From an uncultured Selenomonadales bacterium (GTDB taxonomy: Bacteria; Bacillota; Negativicutes; Selenomonadales; Selenomonadaceae): DNA of 20,423 nt. Where the stretch lies: assembly GCA_937915725.1 (NCBI GenBank), contig CALGGV010000260.1, forward strand, positions 1-20,423, written 5' to 3'. The notes below the pieces were generated by a model. The model did not search any database. It worked only from the letters and a program-made list of their open reading frames with translations, and was not told the origin of the DNA. Positions 1 to 7,791 of the stretch are shown here, piece by piece (positions within the stretch are counted from its first letter, which is position 1; each line of letters starts with the position of its first letter). Both the position numbers and the translations under genes were made by a program.

Positions 1-13
1 ATTAGTGGAAAAA

Positions 14-48
14 TCCCTCCTGCCTCTTGCCTACTGCCTACTGCCTAG
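14..48 (-). repeat. Heptanucleotide tandem array 1 (5 units)
   Basis: Five consecutive 7-bp units, read on plus as TCCCTCC, TGCCTCT, TGCCTAC, TGCCTAC and TGCCTAG. On the minus strand the array begins at the TAG stop codon of the restriction-modification gene (45-47 lies inside the first unit) and ends in GGAGGGA, which could serve as the Shine-Dalgarno of a gene lying off the window. It matches in period, position and orientation the arrays at 18474-18515 and 19969-20003. Confidence 0.75.
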
Positions 49-2510
49 AAATAAACAACTTCGTCGCGCAGAAATCCCAATTCGTAAATTTGCGGCAAAA
101 GTTTTTCTGAAAGTTTCTGCACTGCCGATTGAAACAAAATTTTTTCGTCAAGGATTAATTCTTTTACCGCCATTCGCACTTGATACCAGCCCGCGTCCCA
201 ATTTTCAATTTTTAAAGTTACCGTGTCCAATTCGTCAAATTTTGCGTAGAAAGTTTTGTAAATTGACTTCGCCGCCGCCAATACCGCCGCGCCTTCAGCT
301 GAAATTTCCGCGCTGTGATTTTTCAGCCACAACGCCGCGTACCTGTCCTGCGCCGTTTCAAGTTGCCACAAAATTTCACTCGGCATTTGCCACGCCCTTA
401 TTTCTTCCAACAAAAACGGGTACAAATTGTTTGGCAGTTGGTATGTTTCGCCCTCGTACAAAACATTTCTTAGGCTTACTGTTTGATTCGACGGCGCAAA
501 TAAACTCCATATTACCGCGTCGCTTGTAAAGGCGGCTGAAAGTTTTTGCAAAGGCTGCATAAATTGATCCCTGTCATTTAACCACGTCGCCTTTGGCAAC
601 CGCCTAACCATATGTATTATCATACACTGCTCAAAATTTTCCGGCGTTACTGAAAATGAGCCAAAACTTCCATAAGGTCCGGAAAATAAAGCCGTGTAAT
701 TACTGTGCATAAAATCATTTCCAGTACACATAAAACCCGCTAAAAAATTTTCTGCAATTCCATCACGAATAGTTTTATTTTCTGTAGCAAGTTTAAACGC
801 GCTTGACATTGGCGGAAATTTTTTCACATTCGGCGGACGCTTAAACCATTTATTTAAAAAGTGTTCGCGGTCATTTGCTGAAATATTTTTTTTAGCAAAT
901 TTTTCAACGTCATCATTAAAAATATCTACAGAAATTTTTTGACTTTCAAGCGGCAAAATTTCTGACAAATTCCAAATTAAAAAGCCAACGGGAAATAACC
1001 CTTTACAACCTTGAAAATTTTTTGAGGAAAATATAAAACCGCGTTCATATTTGTATTGGAAAATTTTATCTCTAAGTTTTTGGTCGTTATTGGAATTTAT
1101 ATATTTAATTTTTGAAAACATTCCGAGCCAAACATTTTTGCCTTTAAATTCTTTGCTGATTCTAAATAAAAATTGTGAAGTTAATTCTCTGCTGACTTCG
1201 CCTAAATTTTCAGCCGTCATCAATTTTTGAATTTCAGTTTTTGAAACGTTCAATTTGTCAACGCGGTTTTTATCACGTTCAAAATTACTTGCTGTAGCGT
1301 AAGGCGGATTTATAAAAATAATCCATTTAATTTTTGGGTTATCGAGGTCGTCGCGCAGATTTTTAGGCATTTTGAATTTTGCGCCGAGATTAAAAAGCGT
1401 GGGATTCGCCAAAAATTCAACGTCGTCATTAAGATAATCGTACTGAAAAACGGTAGCTTGAGGGAAAATTTTTTTGCAATAGGCGGCGTCATCGTCAAGG
1501 AGCGTAGAAATATAGCAGTACTGCAACGCCTCTTCAGGCAGCGCAAATTCAAGGTTGCCGGTGCCCGCCGCCATATCCCAAAGGCGGAAATTGCCTTTCT
1601 TCCACCATTTATCGCCGAGCGTGCGCGCCAAATAGTCAACGGCTTTTTTGGCAAAGGCAATGGGCGTGAAAAATTCGCCGGTAAATCTGCGGCGGTTAAT
1701 TTCAGTCATTCTGTCCATTTTTTGTCGAATTAAAATAATTTCACGCGGCGCAGAAATTTTTTCGTAAATATCCCAAAAATTTTTGTACAGCGGGACGGGA
1801 AATTTTTTCTTAACAAGTGTATCGTCGCTCATTGTAAAAATTACGTGAGTTTTGCCCAAAATTTCAGATTTGCCGGTTTCAATATCGGTAATGAAATATT
1901 CGCTGGGCTTGCGTTCGTCAACAAGATATTTTCCAAACTGATTCTGCCAATACTCAAAGACTTCAAAAAAATTATCTTCGTTGATAACTTTTTTATCGTG
2001 GAAAAGTGAAAGTTGCTCCTGCAAATTGTATCTCAAGCGGGCGATAAAATTATTTTCGTCGGCGGGCGTTTGAAAATCGTAAATGTGACAGTCGCGCAGG
2101 CTTGAAAATTCGGTAAGGGCGGCGATTAATTTTTTACAGGGCGAAGACGGGGCTAAATCCCAATCGAAGTTATTTTTATTGGGCTCGGTGTAATAATTTT
2201 TAAAATCAGCGGTAGGCAGAATTGCGGCAGAATTTTTTGTAACGACACAGATAAAATTACTAAGTGCGCGGTACTCGTTGTTTAAGCCGTACTTGAGGCG
2301 GCGCACATAGTAAAGCGTTTGAGCAAAAATTTTGGCGCGTGTTTGAAGATTTTCCAAATTGGAGTCGAATTTAAATTCAAACAAAATTTGCGGCGTGTAC
2401 AGGTCGATATAATTTTTTGTGCTTAATTTCAGATTGAAAAACTTTGCAAAAATATATTTGACTTCCTCTTCAGTGGCGGCATTTTGTAAATCTGCAGAAA
2501 AATTTTTCAT
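45..2510 (-). CDS. Type IIG-like restriction enzyme / adenine-N6 DNA methyltransferase
   Basis: 821 aa, predicted to combine DNA cleavage and N6-adenine methylation in one chain. The N-terminus carries a plausible PD-(D/E)xK nuclease core, D36 followed by E45-F-K47. A helical linker follows, then the methyltransferase: a motif-X-like GEFFTP at about 278-283, SAM-binding motif I DMAAGTG (312-318) and catalytic motif IV NPPY (401-404). The remaining 400 residues would hold the target-recognition region. This order (nuclease, linker, methylase, recognition) is that of type IIG/Eco57I-like enzymes; the nuclease assignment is weaker than the methylase. The ATG at 2510 is preceded by GGAGGTAA on the minus strand. 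No separate restriction or specificity gene is visible nearby. Alternative: an orphan methyltransferase with an inactive N-terminal domain. Confidence 0.8.
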   Translation of the reverse strand: MKNFSADLQNAATEEEVKYIFAKFFNLKLSTKNYIDLYTPQILFEFKFDSNLENLQTRAKIFAQTLYYVRRLKYGLNNEYRALSNFICVVTKNSAAILPTADFKNYYTEPNKNNFDWDLAPSSPCKKLIAALTEFSSLRDCHIYDFQTPADENNFIARLRYNLQEQLSLFHDKKVINEDNFFEVFEYWQNQFGKYLVDERKPSEYFITDIETGKSEILGKTHVIFTMSDDTLVKKKFPVPLYKNFWDIYEKISAPREIILIRQKMDRMTEINRRRFTGEFFTPIAFAKKAVDYLARTLGDKWWKKGNFRLWDMAAGTGNLEFALPEEALQYCYISTLLDDDAAYCKKIFPQATVFQYDYLNDDVEFLANPTLFNLGAKFKMPKNLRDDLDNPKIKWIIFINPPYATASNFERDKNRVDKLNVSKTEIQKLMTAENLGEVSRELTSQFLFRISKEFKGKNVWLGMFSKIKYINSNNDQKLRDKIFQYKYERGFIFSSKNFQGCKGLFPVGFLIWNLSEILPLESQKISVDIFNDDVEKFAKKNISANDREHFLNKWFKRPPNVKKFPPMSSAFKLATENKTIRDGIAENFLAGFMCTGNDFMHSNYTALFSGPYGSFGSFSVTPENFEQCMIIHMVRRLPKATWLNDRDQFMQPLQKLSAAFTSDAVIWSLFAPSNQTVSLRNVLYEGETYQLPNNLYPFLLEEIRAWQMPSEILWQLETAQDRYAALWLKNHSAEISAEGAAVLAAAKSIYKTFYAKFDELDTVTLKIENWDAGWYQVRMAVKELILDEKILFQSAVQKLSEKLLPQIYELGFLRDEVVYF

Positions 2511-2561
2511 TGCGTTACCTCCATTCGGCTTTTTGTATTTTATTTTTTAAATACGCTTTTC

Positions 2562-2580
2562 TTTCTTTGGTGCAAAGAAA
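2562..2580. repeat. Perfect 8-bp inverted repeat in gene leader
   Basis: TTTCTTTG, loop GTG, CAAAGAAA: a perfect 8-bp stem with a 3-nt loop, with further CTTT/AAAG-rich sequence on either side (2555-2605). It sits between the restriction-modification start codon and the GC-rich hairpin pair at 2607-2660. Together 2550-2660 looks like a composite intergenic repeat element rather than coding DNA. Confidence 0.55.
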
Positions 2581-2606
2581 TAAAAGCTTAGCAAAAGAAA
2601 GAAACA

Positions 2607-2660
2607 GCCCGCTGAAATCACGTCCTGTGATTTGCGCGGGCGGCGCACGTCCTGTGCGCC
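2607..2660. repeat. Two abutting GC-rich hairpins sharing the same loop
   Basis: Hairpin A (2607-2641) has outer arms GCCCGC/GCGGGC and inner arms AAATCAC/GTGATTT. Hairpin B (2642-2660) has arms GGCGCAC/GTGCGCC. Both have the loop GTCCT, so CACGTCCTGTG occurs twice, 27 bp apart. There is no T-run after either, so they do not look like simple terminators. They lie in the 213-bp gap upstream of the restriction-modification gene and resemble REP-type paired palindromes; they would be transcribed in that gene's leader if the promoter at 2684-2692 is used. Confidence 0.7.
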
Positions 2661-2683
2661 AACTCCACCTGCGCTTGACTAAA

Positions 2684-2692
2684 ATTATAACA
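2684..2692 (-). promoter_or_regulatory. Possible extended -10 promoter for the type IIG gene
   Basis: On the minus strand the sequence reads TGTTATAAT, matching the extended -10 pattern TGnTATAAT, with no good -35 box. It lies just past the terminator of the upstream gene and about 175 nt before the restriction-modification start codon, leaving a long leader that contains the paired hairpins. Confidence 0.4.
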
Positions 2693-2693
2693 C

Positions 2694-2717
2694 AAAAAAA
2701 GCGGCTGTATTGCCGCC
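2694..2717 (-). terminator. Intrinsic terminator after the Cys-rich gene
   Basis: On the minus strand GCGGC, loop AATACA, GCCGC is followed at once by seven T. It begins 6 bp after the stop codon of the 252-aa gene at 2724. Confidence 0.8.
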
Positions 2718-2723
2718 AAATTT

Positions 2724-3482
2724 TTACAGTATAATTTCGTCCTGCACTTCGATAATCGATTTACCGTCGGGAAAAATTTTTGCGTTAATTAAATCGTCAA
2801 CAAAATTTTCGCCTTCGTCAACAACGCGGGAGTAAATTGAATTATTGTAACCTTGCCCGCGCCAAATATTAATCTGAAATTGCCCGCCTTCGATTGGCTC
2901 TTTCATAAAGTTGTAATAAATATTTTGGTAGACAAATTCTATATCGTTCCAATTTGCAAGAATTTTTTTGAAGGCGTTCAGCGTCATAGTTGCAACTGTA
3001 ACTTTGCCCTGCGATTGAAAACGTTGAAATTGCCCGACGCACTTTGTACAAGCTTGATCTTCATAAAGGCGCAATTCGTATTCATTTTTGGCAAGCCACA
3101 AATTGCCGGGAAATTTTGTAAAAACTTCAGCCGCTGTAATGTCTGATTCTGTAATATCGAACCATTGAAAATCATCCCAAAAAGGTCCGAATTCAAACGG
3201 CTCTTGCATTGGCTCGGCAGAAAAATTTTCTTTTGGCGCGTAAAAACCAATTACCCTCCAATTATCGTTAAAAAATGTAAATGAGCCACACCTTGAACAC
3301 TTCCACGCATAGAAAAAAATTTCGTCATATTCCATTTCTAAATTGTCACAAGTAAGATTGTCTTTTTCCAACTTTTGCCAATTAATTTCTGTGCAAAAAA
3401 TATGCTCTACAGGTTTTGTACCTTCGGGTTCGCCGTGATGATGAATGCCATAACCGCAAAACATACATTTAAGTGACGCCAT
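2724..3482 (-). CDS. Hypothetical protein with N-terminal zinc-ribbon-like cysteines
   Basis: 252 aa, family not recognised. C6-x2-C9 and C62-x2-C65 could form a four-Cys zinc site, with a HHH run at 15-17 between them; a third CxxC (CTKC) lies near residue 145. The rest is acidic and aromatic-rich with no signal peptide or membrane segment, so it is probably cytosolic. The start is well supported by AGGAGGAAA upstream of the ATG at 3482. It begins 11 bp after the stop of the CdiA-like nuclease gene and is closed by its own terminator, so the two are a transcription unit. In polymorphic-toxin loci this position is that of the immunity protein; that role is an inference from position only. Confidence 0.75.
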   Translation of the reverse strand: MASLKCMFCGYGIHHHGEPEGTKPVEHIFCTEINWQKLEKDNLTCDNLEMEYDEIFFYAWKCSRCGSFTFFNDNWRVIGFYAPKENFSAEPMQEPFEFGPFWDDFQWFDITESDITAAEVFTKFPGNLWLAKNEYELRLYEDQACTKCVGQFQRFQSQGKVTVATMTLNAFKKILANWNDIEFVYQNIYYNFMKEPIEGGQFQINIWRGQGYNNSIYSRVVDEGENFVDDLINAKIFPDGKSIIEVQDEIIL

Positions 3483-3493
3483 AATATTTCCTC

Positions 3494-3949
3494 CTAATCT
3501 AAAGTGTAAACTTTTCCTTGAAACAAAAACTCTACTTCAAAATGAACTTGATTTTTGCGCTTTGCCTCTTTATAACCTTCAAAAATTGCGTGATAGCCAA
3601 TCTCAAAAGTTTCTTGTTGCAGAATAAGCATAATTTTTGCAGGCAGGCGTTTATCTTCAGGAACGTGAGAATACTCGCTTTCAATTTGTCGAGACGCCTT
3701 TTTCAGTTGTTTAGATATTTGACTTGGATTTGGTGAAGTTACACCTTTAACTTCTATAAGTAGTTCATAATCCACAAGCAAATCAGGACGGCTGTATTTA
3801 TCATTAAGGAATACAACGTACATCCCCAATTTTAAATAGTATTCTGCAACTTCAATAGCGTTTTTATCTGTAACTTTATTATTGCCGCTGTCGTAGTAGC
3901 AACCATCTTTATCTTTATTTTTGCCGCTTAATCCTCCGTATCCGCCCAT
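3494..3949 (-). CDS. Small PD-(D/E)xK nuclease resembling CdiA C-terminal toxin domains
   Basis: 151 aa. After a Gly-rich leader (MGGYGGLSG, 1-9) comes a compact fold with E33 in the first helix, D56 in SRPDLL, E66-V-K68 in LIEVKG, and a Lys/Gln-rich helix near 75-90. This spacing is that of the PD-(D/E)xK nuclease domains at the end of CdiA-type and phage-borne polymorphic toxins, which cleave tRNA or DNA. No secretion signal is present. The start ATG at 3949 has AGGGAG upstream and overlaps by 22 nt the end of the DUF4417 remnant. The glycine-rich N-terminus recalls linkers that join DUF4417-type phage proteins to C-terminal toxins, so this may be a toxin tip detached from its carrier. Nuclease class is moderately sure; substrate unknown. 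Confidence 0.65.
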   Translation of the reverse strand: MGGYGGLSGKNKDKDGCYYDSGNNKVTDKNAIEVAEYYLKLGMYVVFLNDKYSRPDLLVDYELLIEVKGVTSPNPSQISKQLKKASRQIESEYSHVPEDKRLPAKIMLILQQETFEIGYHAIFEGYKEAKRKNQVHFEVEFLFQGKVYTLD

Positions 3950-4301
3950 TTATTTTTCTCCCTTTCATGCCACATTTCGCTGTGATTTTTAATTTTAACA
4001 ACTTGAATATCAGGAAATTTTTTAGCGATCCATTCAGGGCATTTGCCGCAAACAACAATGGCGGTCGGCTGAATTTTTTTAACCATAGCATTTACGCCGC
4101 CAACAAAAAGTCTGTGTGCCTCCTTGTCATATTCGATTATAACGGCAATTTTCAATCAGTACATTTTCTGAATAATCACGATACAGGCTAAAATCTGCCG
4201 AAATTATTCCTTTCGCCGCGCGTAAAAGTTCGATATAATTTTCAAAAATGATTAAATGTAAACACCGGCTCTTTGGGCAGATAATTTTTTAGTGCAAATA
4301 A
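3928..4301 (-). pseudogene. Broken DUF4417-family gene remnant
   Basis: Three reading frames on the minus strand each hold part of one protein. Frame one (from about 4301) ends EPVFTFNHF at a TGA (4242-4244). Removing one T from the five-T run at 4244-4248 joins this without a gap to ENYIELLRAAKGIISADFSLYRDYSENV and on to a TGA at 4127-4129. A third frame, open from a TTG at 4155 to 3928, gives DKEAHRLFVGGVNAMVKKIQPTAIVV. ADFSLYRD and the later PTxIVxxG strand match the start and end of DUF4417 proteins; the middle part is missing. There is no start codon upstream, because the sequence runs into the terminator of the neighbouring operon. The C-terminal 75-aa frame might still be translated. 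Confidence 0.6.
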
Positions 4302-4327
4302 AAAAGCGGCGTTAGATTTTGCCGCCG
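4300..4327 (-). terminator. Intrinsic terminator of the PBP1A-GdpP-radical SAM operon
   Basis: On the minus strand GCGGC, a 10-nt loop, GCCGC, then TTTTTT, starting 6 bp after the stop codon of the radical SAM gene. Confidence 0.8.
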
Positions 4328-4332
4328 TTAAA

Positions 4333-5709
4333 TTAATTTTCGTCCAAAATTTTTGCTTGAACGTAAATTGCACATTCAAGCCGCTTCTTCTGAATTTCAC
4401 AGCCAATTTCGTAAGGTTGCCTGATGTCATTGTGAAATAAATCTGCGTTGGCGTGACAGCCGCCGCTGCAAAAATATTTTGCCCAACAATCTTTACATTT
4501 CGGCTTATTCAGTACGTGCGATTCACGAAAATATTTTGTCCAATGTTTAGCTGAATCTTCCACGCCGTCAAAAACATTTCCGAGTTTGTACTTGCCGCGC
4601 CCTACGAACTGATGACACGGATATAAATCGCCGTTTTCAGCAACTGCAAAATATTCGTGCCCTGCGCCGCAACCGCTTAATCTTTTGGCAACGCAAGGAC
4701 CGTTTGACAAGTCAACATTGAAATGAAAAAAGAAAAAGCCCTTGCCTGCGCGACGATAATTTAAATAAGTTTCAGTAAGTTTATCGTACTCTTCAAAAAT
4801 ACGTGGCAGATTTTCTTCAGTAAGTGCAAGCGGCGAATTTTTCAGTACAACCGGCTCCAGCGAAAGAATATCAAATCCCGCGTCGTACAAGCTGATAACG
4901 TCATTTGTAAAATCTAAATTTTTATTGGTGTAAGTGCCGCGCAGGTAATAGTTATCTCCGCCGCGACTTTCAACCAAATTTTGAAAATTTTTTAAAACGC
5001 GGCTGTAACTGCCCTTGCCTGAAATATCGGGGCGCATTGCGTCATGAACTTTTTCCCGCCCGTCCAAACTAAGTACCAGCGAAATATTATTTTCATTCAG
5101 CCACGAAATTTTTTTATCGTCAAGTAACATTCCGTTTGTTGTCAAAGTCAACTTAAAAATTTTGCCCGTGTCAATTTCACGTTTTCTGACATATTCGGTT
5201 ACGGCTTTAACAGTTTTGAAATTTAAAAGCGGCTCGCCGCCGAAAAAGTCAATTTCGCAATGTTTACGCAAGCCGGAATTTTTAATTATAAAATCTACAG
5301 CCGCCTGCCCAATTTCTTCAGTCATAATTGCGCGGTGCCCGTAAGTTCCCTCGTCGCCGAAACAATATTTACAGCGAAGGTTGCAGTCCTGCGCGACCAT
5401 AAGGCAAAGACTTTTCACAACGCCAAAACTTTTGAAAGTCGGCGGAACATTTATATCAGCTGAAAAAAGTTCGCCCGCGTCAATCAGTTCATGAAGTTCA
5501 GAAAGTACCTCTGTAATTTCTTCAGCGGGATATTTTTTTGAAAGTTTCGCGCAGGTTTCGGCGTCGTTTGTACCGTTGAAAATATCCAAAATATCAAAAG
5601 TCATTTCGTCGACAATGTGTACCGCGCCGCTATTTACGTCCAATAAAATAAAATCTTCGCCCTGTTTAAATTTATGAATCGTTTTAATTCGCTCCCTTTG
5701 CTTGCTCAT
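4333..5709 (-). CDS. Radical SAM/SPASM peptide maturase, SCIFF-maturase-like
   Basis: About 458 aa. Residues 11-90 form the N-terminal peptide-binding region with LLDVNSGAVHIVDE, a segment typical of the SCIFF maturases that install thioether crosslinks in a six-cysteine peptide. The radical SAM site is CNLRCKYC (Cys 109, 113, 116) and GGEP follows at 157-160. The C-terminal SPASM region has Cys at about 339, 347, 365, 405, 408, 414, 418, 437 and 446, enough for two auxiliary 4Fe-4S clusters. It overlaps the end of gdpP by 26 nt, so translation is probably coupled. The start is uncertain: the ATG at 5709 has no clear ribosome binding site, the frame is open to a TTG at 5736, and an AAAGGGAG lies just inside the gene. 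No SCIFF-like precursor peptide is seen beside it. Confidence 0.85.
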   Translation of the reverse strand: MSKQRERIKTIHKFKQGEDFILLDVNSGAVHIVDEMTFDILDIFNGTNDAETCAKLSKKYPAEEITEVLSELHELIDAGELFSADINVPPTFKSFGVVKSLCLMVAQDCNLRCKYCFGDEGTYGHRAIMTEEIGQAAVDFIIKNSGLRKHCEIDFFGGEPLLNFKTVKAVTEYVRKREIDTGKIFKLTLTTNGMLLDDKKISWLNENNISLVLSLDGREKVHDAMRPDISGKGSYSRVLKNFQNLVESRGGDNYYLRGTYTNKNLDFTNDVISLYDAGFDILSLEPVVLKNSPLALTEENLPRIFEEYDKLTETYLNYRRAGKGFFFFHFNVDLSNGPCVAKRLSGCGAGHEYFAVAENGDLYPCHQFVGRGKYKLGNVFDGVEDSAKHWTKYFRESHVLNKPKCKDCWAKYFCSGGCHANADLFHNDIRQPYEIGCEIQKKRLECAIYVQAKILDEN

Positions 5710-7771
5710 CTGAATCAGCAATATATTTTTTCGCAACTGCTACAACTTGTTCTTTCAATTCAATAATGTTTGCGTTTTTAACCTGCGCGCCTGCAACCAT
5801 TTGATGCCCGCCGCCGCCGAATTGCTCCATTATCACTTGAACATTTAAATTGCCGTTGGAACGTGCGCTTATTCCAACAGTATCATCTTTCATTTGGAAA
5901 AGAATTATCGTCATTCGTACACTTTCAATCGTCAAAAGTGCGTCAGCCGCCTGTCCTGCAATAGCTTGAATATTTGGAATAAGCGTAGGCATTGTGGCAA
6001 CGACAAGCCCGCCCTCGTAGTAAACAGACTGCGCCTTTGCCTTTGCAAGTGCAACCGTAGTTTCATAATCCGCCATAAATAATTCACGAACAATGACAGG
6101 ATCCGCGCCATTTCTGCGAAGATAAGCCGCCGCGTCAAAAGTGCGAATACCCGTTTGAACGACGAAAGATTTTGTATCAACGACAATCCCCGAATATAAA
6201 GCGGTCGCCGCCAATTTGCCGATTTTAACTTTTTCATCGAAGTACATTAACAATTCAGTTACCATTTCAGACGCCGAACTTGAGGACGGCTCGTGATAGA
6301 AAAGCACGGGATTTTTTATGACGTTATCGCTTTTTCTGTGGTGGTCGATAACAATCACATTTTCAATTCTTTCAAGTAACTGTGGCGCGGCTGTAAGATA
6401 GGGAATGTGCGTATCAACAATAACTAACAGCGGATTTATTGAACTTTGAAAATTTAAATCGTCAACTTTTGCAAATACATTTTTATAAGTCGAAGATTTA
6501 TCTTGCCTGAATTGGTCAAGAATTTTTTCAATGCTGTCAGTTGAATTGCTTAAGACAAGGTGCACGGGTTTTTTAATGTGCAACGCCATAACCACAACGC
6601 CAACAGCCGCGCCGAAGGCGTCAAAATCTTCCCGCACGTGTCCCATTACAAAAATTTCGTCCGCCTCTTCCATGTGTTCACGAATTGAATTGGCAGTAAC
6701 ACGCGCCCTAACTCGATTATGTTTTTCAACAGCCTTTGCACGCCCGCCGAAATATTGCGGCTTGCCGTCAATGTTAATCGCAACTTGATCTCCGCCGCGT
6801 GCAAGTGCCGCGTTTAATCTTTCCTGCGCCTGTTTGCCTAAATCTGTCATAGATTGTTCAACCGGATTTTTTTCAGCAACCGCAATTCCTATCGACAAAG
6901 TTACAGGAATACCATTTTTGCTGACAATTTGGCGAATTTTGTCCAAAATTATAAATTTTTCGTCAATAGCTTTTTGAAGTGCCAGCCTTTCCAAAACTAC
7001 AACAAATAAATCTTCAGAAACACGTTGCATAAAACCCGCCAAATTATTTATCCAATTTTCAAGCTCCTTGTTTATCGACAACATTAACGCCGCTTTTTCA
7101 GTTTCGTTTAAGCCCTGAATAACTTCATCATAGTTATCAAATTGAATGTACATAATAACAGCGCGGCTTTGATTGTATTCGGTTTTTAGATTTTCGTACA
7201 TTGTAATTTCTTGTGCAAAAATTACAATCAATTTTGGATATTCCGGCTTTGTGCGCATTTGCCTATAGTAAACTTGAAAATAATGCTCTGTTTCAATAGA
7301 TTCTCCGTCTTCAGCAACAAGAGTTTTTTTAGTTTTTGCAATGTAACTGCCATTTTTCAGCAGATGAATTTCTTCTTCAGTTGTAAATTTTAAAATTCCC
7401 TCGTTTAAAATTCCTTCCCAAAATTCATAAATTGCAAGCCCTTGTTCCGGTTCTTTTTCGGAAAACTCTTTTACATGACTGTTAAACCATTCCAGCTTGC
7501 CTTCCTCGTTGATAACCATAATGGCTTGCGGAATGTTTGACATTGCATAGCGCATTAATTCTTGTCCGCTGCCAACTACATTTTCGCAGTATTCAAAAAA
7601 TCTTCTTCTGCGCTCAGTGTGTCTTTCCCACAAAAATAAAGCCAACGCCAGCCAAACTATTAAAGCCGCCGCCGCCAAATATCTGTTGAACTGCGAAAAA
7701 ATTATTATCATTATAAAAATTATTCCCAGTTCTATTGCTAAATCAAGCCACGCCGATAAATTTCTCGGCAC
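5684..7771 (-). CDS. gdpP: Cyclic-di-AMP phosphodiesterase GdpP (YybT family)
   Basis: 695 aa, the usual family length. Two membrane helices (about 12-26 and 31-48) anchor it; a PAS-like domain (about 75-190) and a degenerate GGDEF domain (about 200-330) follow. The catalytic DHH part has H378, D382 and D384 (GHVREDFD), D453 (VDTH) and D476-H477-H478, and the DHHA1 part ends with GGGGH. All metal-binding positions expected for c-di-AMP hydrolysis are present. The start codon is GTG at 7771 with GGTGA close upstream. It follows yybS by 20 bp, the classic yybS-gdpP order; the rplI gene that usually comes next is replaced by the radical SAM maturase. Co-transcription with PBP1A fits the link between c-di-AMP and wall homeostasis. 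Confidence 0.95.
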   Translation of the reverse strand: MPRNLSAWLDLAIELGIIFIMIIIFSQFNRYLAAAALIVWLALALFLWERHTERRRRFFEYCENVVGSGQELMRYAMSNIPQAIMVINEEGKLEWFNSHVKEFSEKEPEQGLAIYEFWEGILNEGILKFTTEEEIHLLKNGSYIAKTKKTLVAEDGESIETEHYFQVYYRQMRTKPEYPKLIVIFAQEITMYENLKTEYNQSRAVIMYIQFDNYDEVIQGLNETEKAALMLSINKELENWINNLAGFMQRVSEDLFVVVLERLALQKAIDEKFIILDKIRQIVSKNGIPVTLSIGIAVAEKNPVEQSMTDLGKQAQERLNAALARGGDQVAINIDGKPQYFGGRAKAVEKHNRVRARVTANSIREHMEEADEIFVMGHVREDFDAFGAAVGVVVMALHIKKPVHLVLSNSTDSIEKILDQFRQDKSSTYKNVFAKVDDLNFQSSINPLLVIVDTHIPYLTAAPQLLERIENVIVIDHHRKSDNVIKNPVLFYHEPSSSSASEMVTELLMYFDEKVKIGKLAATALYSGIVVDTKSFVVQTGIRTFDAAAYLRRNGADPVIVRELFMADYETTVALAKAKAQSVYYEGGLVVATMPTLIPNIQAIAGQAADALLTIESVRMTIILFQMKDDTVGISARSNGNLNVQVIMEQFGGGGHQMVAGAQVKNANIIELKEQVVAVAKKYIADSDEQAKGAN

Positions 7772-7791
7772 ATCGTCACCGCCTTTCTTTT

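Noticed and set aside
5..529. 174-aa plus-strand frame
   Set aside because: Opposite the type IIG gene, which has coherent motifs; the plus frame begins in the heptad array and has no recognisable domain.
2510..2734. 74-aa plus-strand frame across the intergenic hairpins
   Set aside because: Composed of repeat and terminator sequence; no family resemblance.
4242..4430. 62-aa minus-strand frame
   Set aside because: Runs through the radical SAM 3' end and terminator; only its last about 19 codons are meaningful, as part of the DUF4417 remnant.
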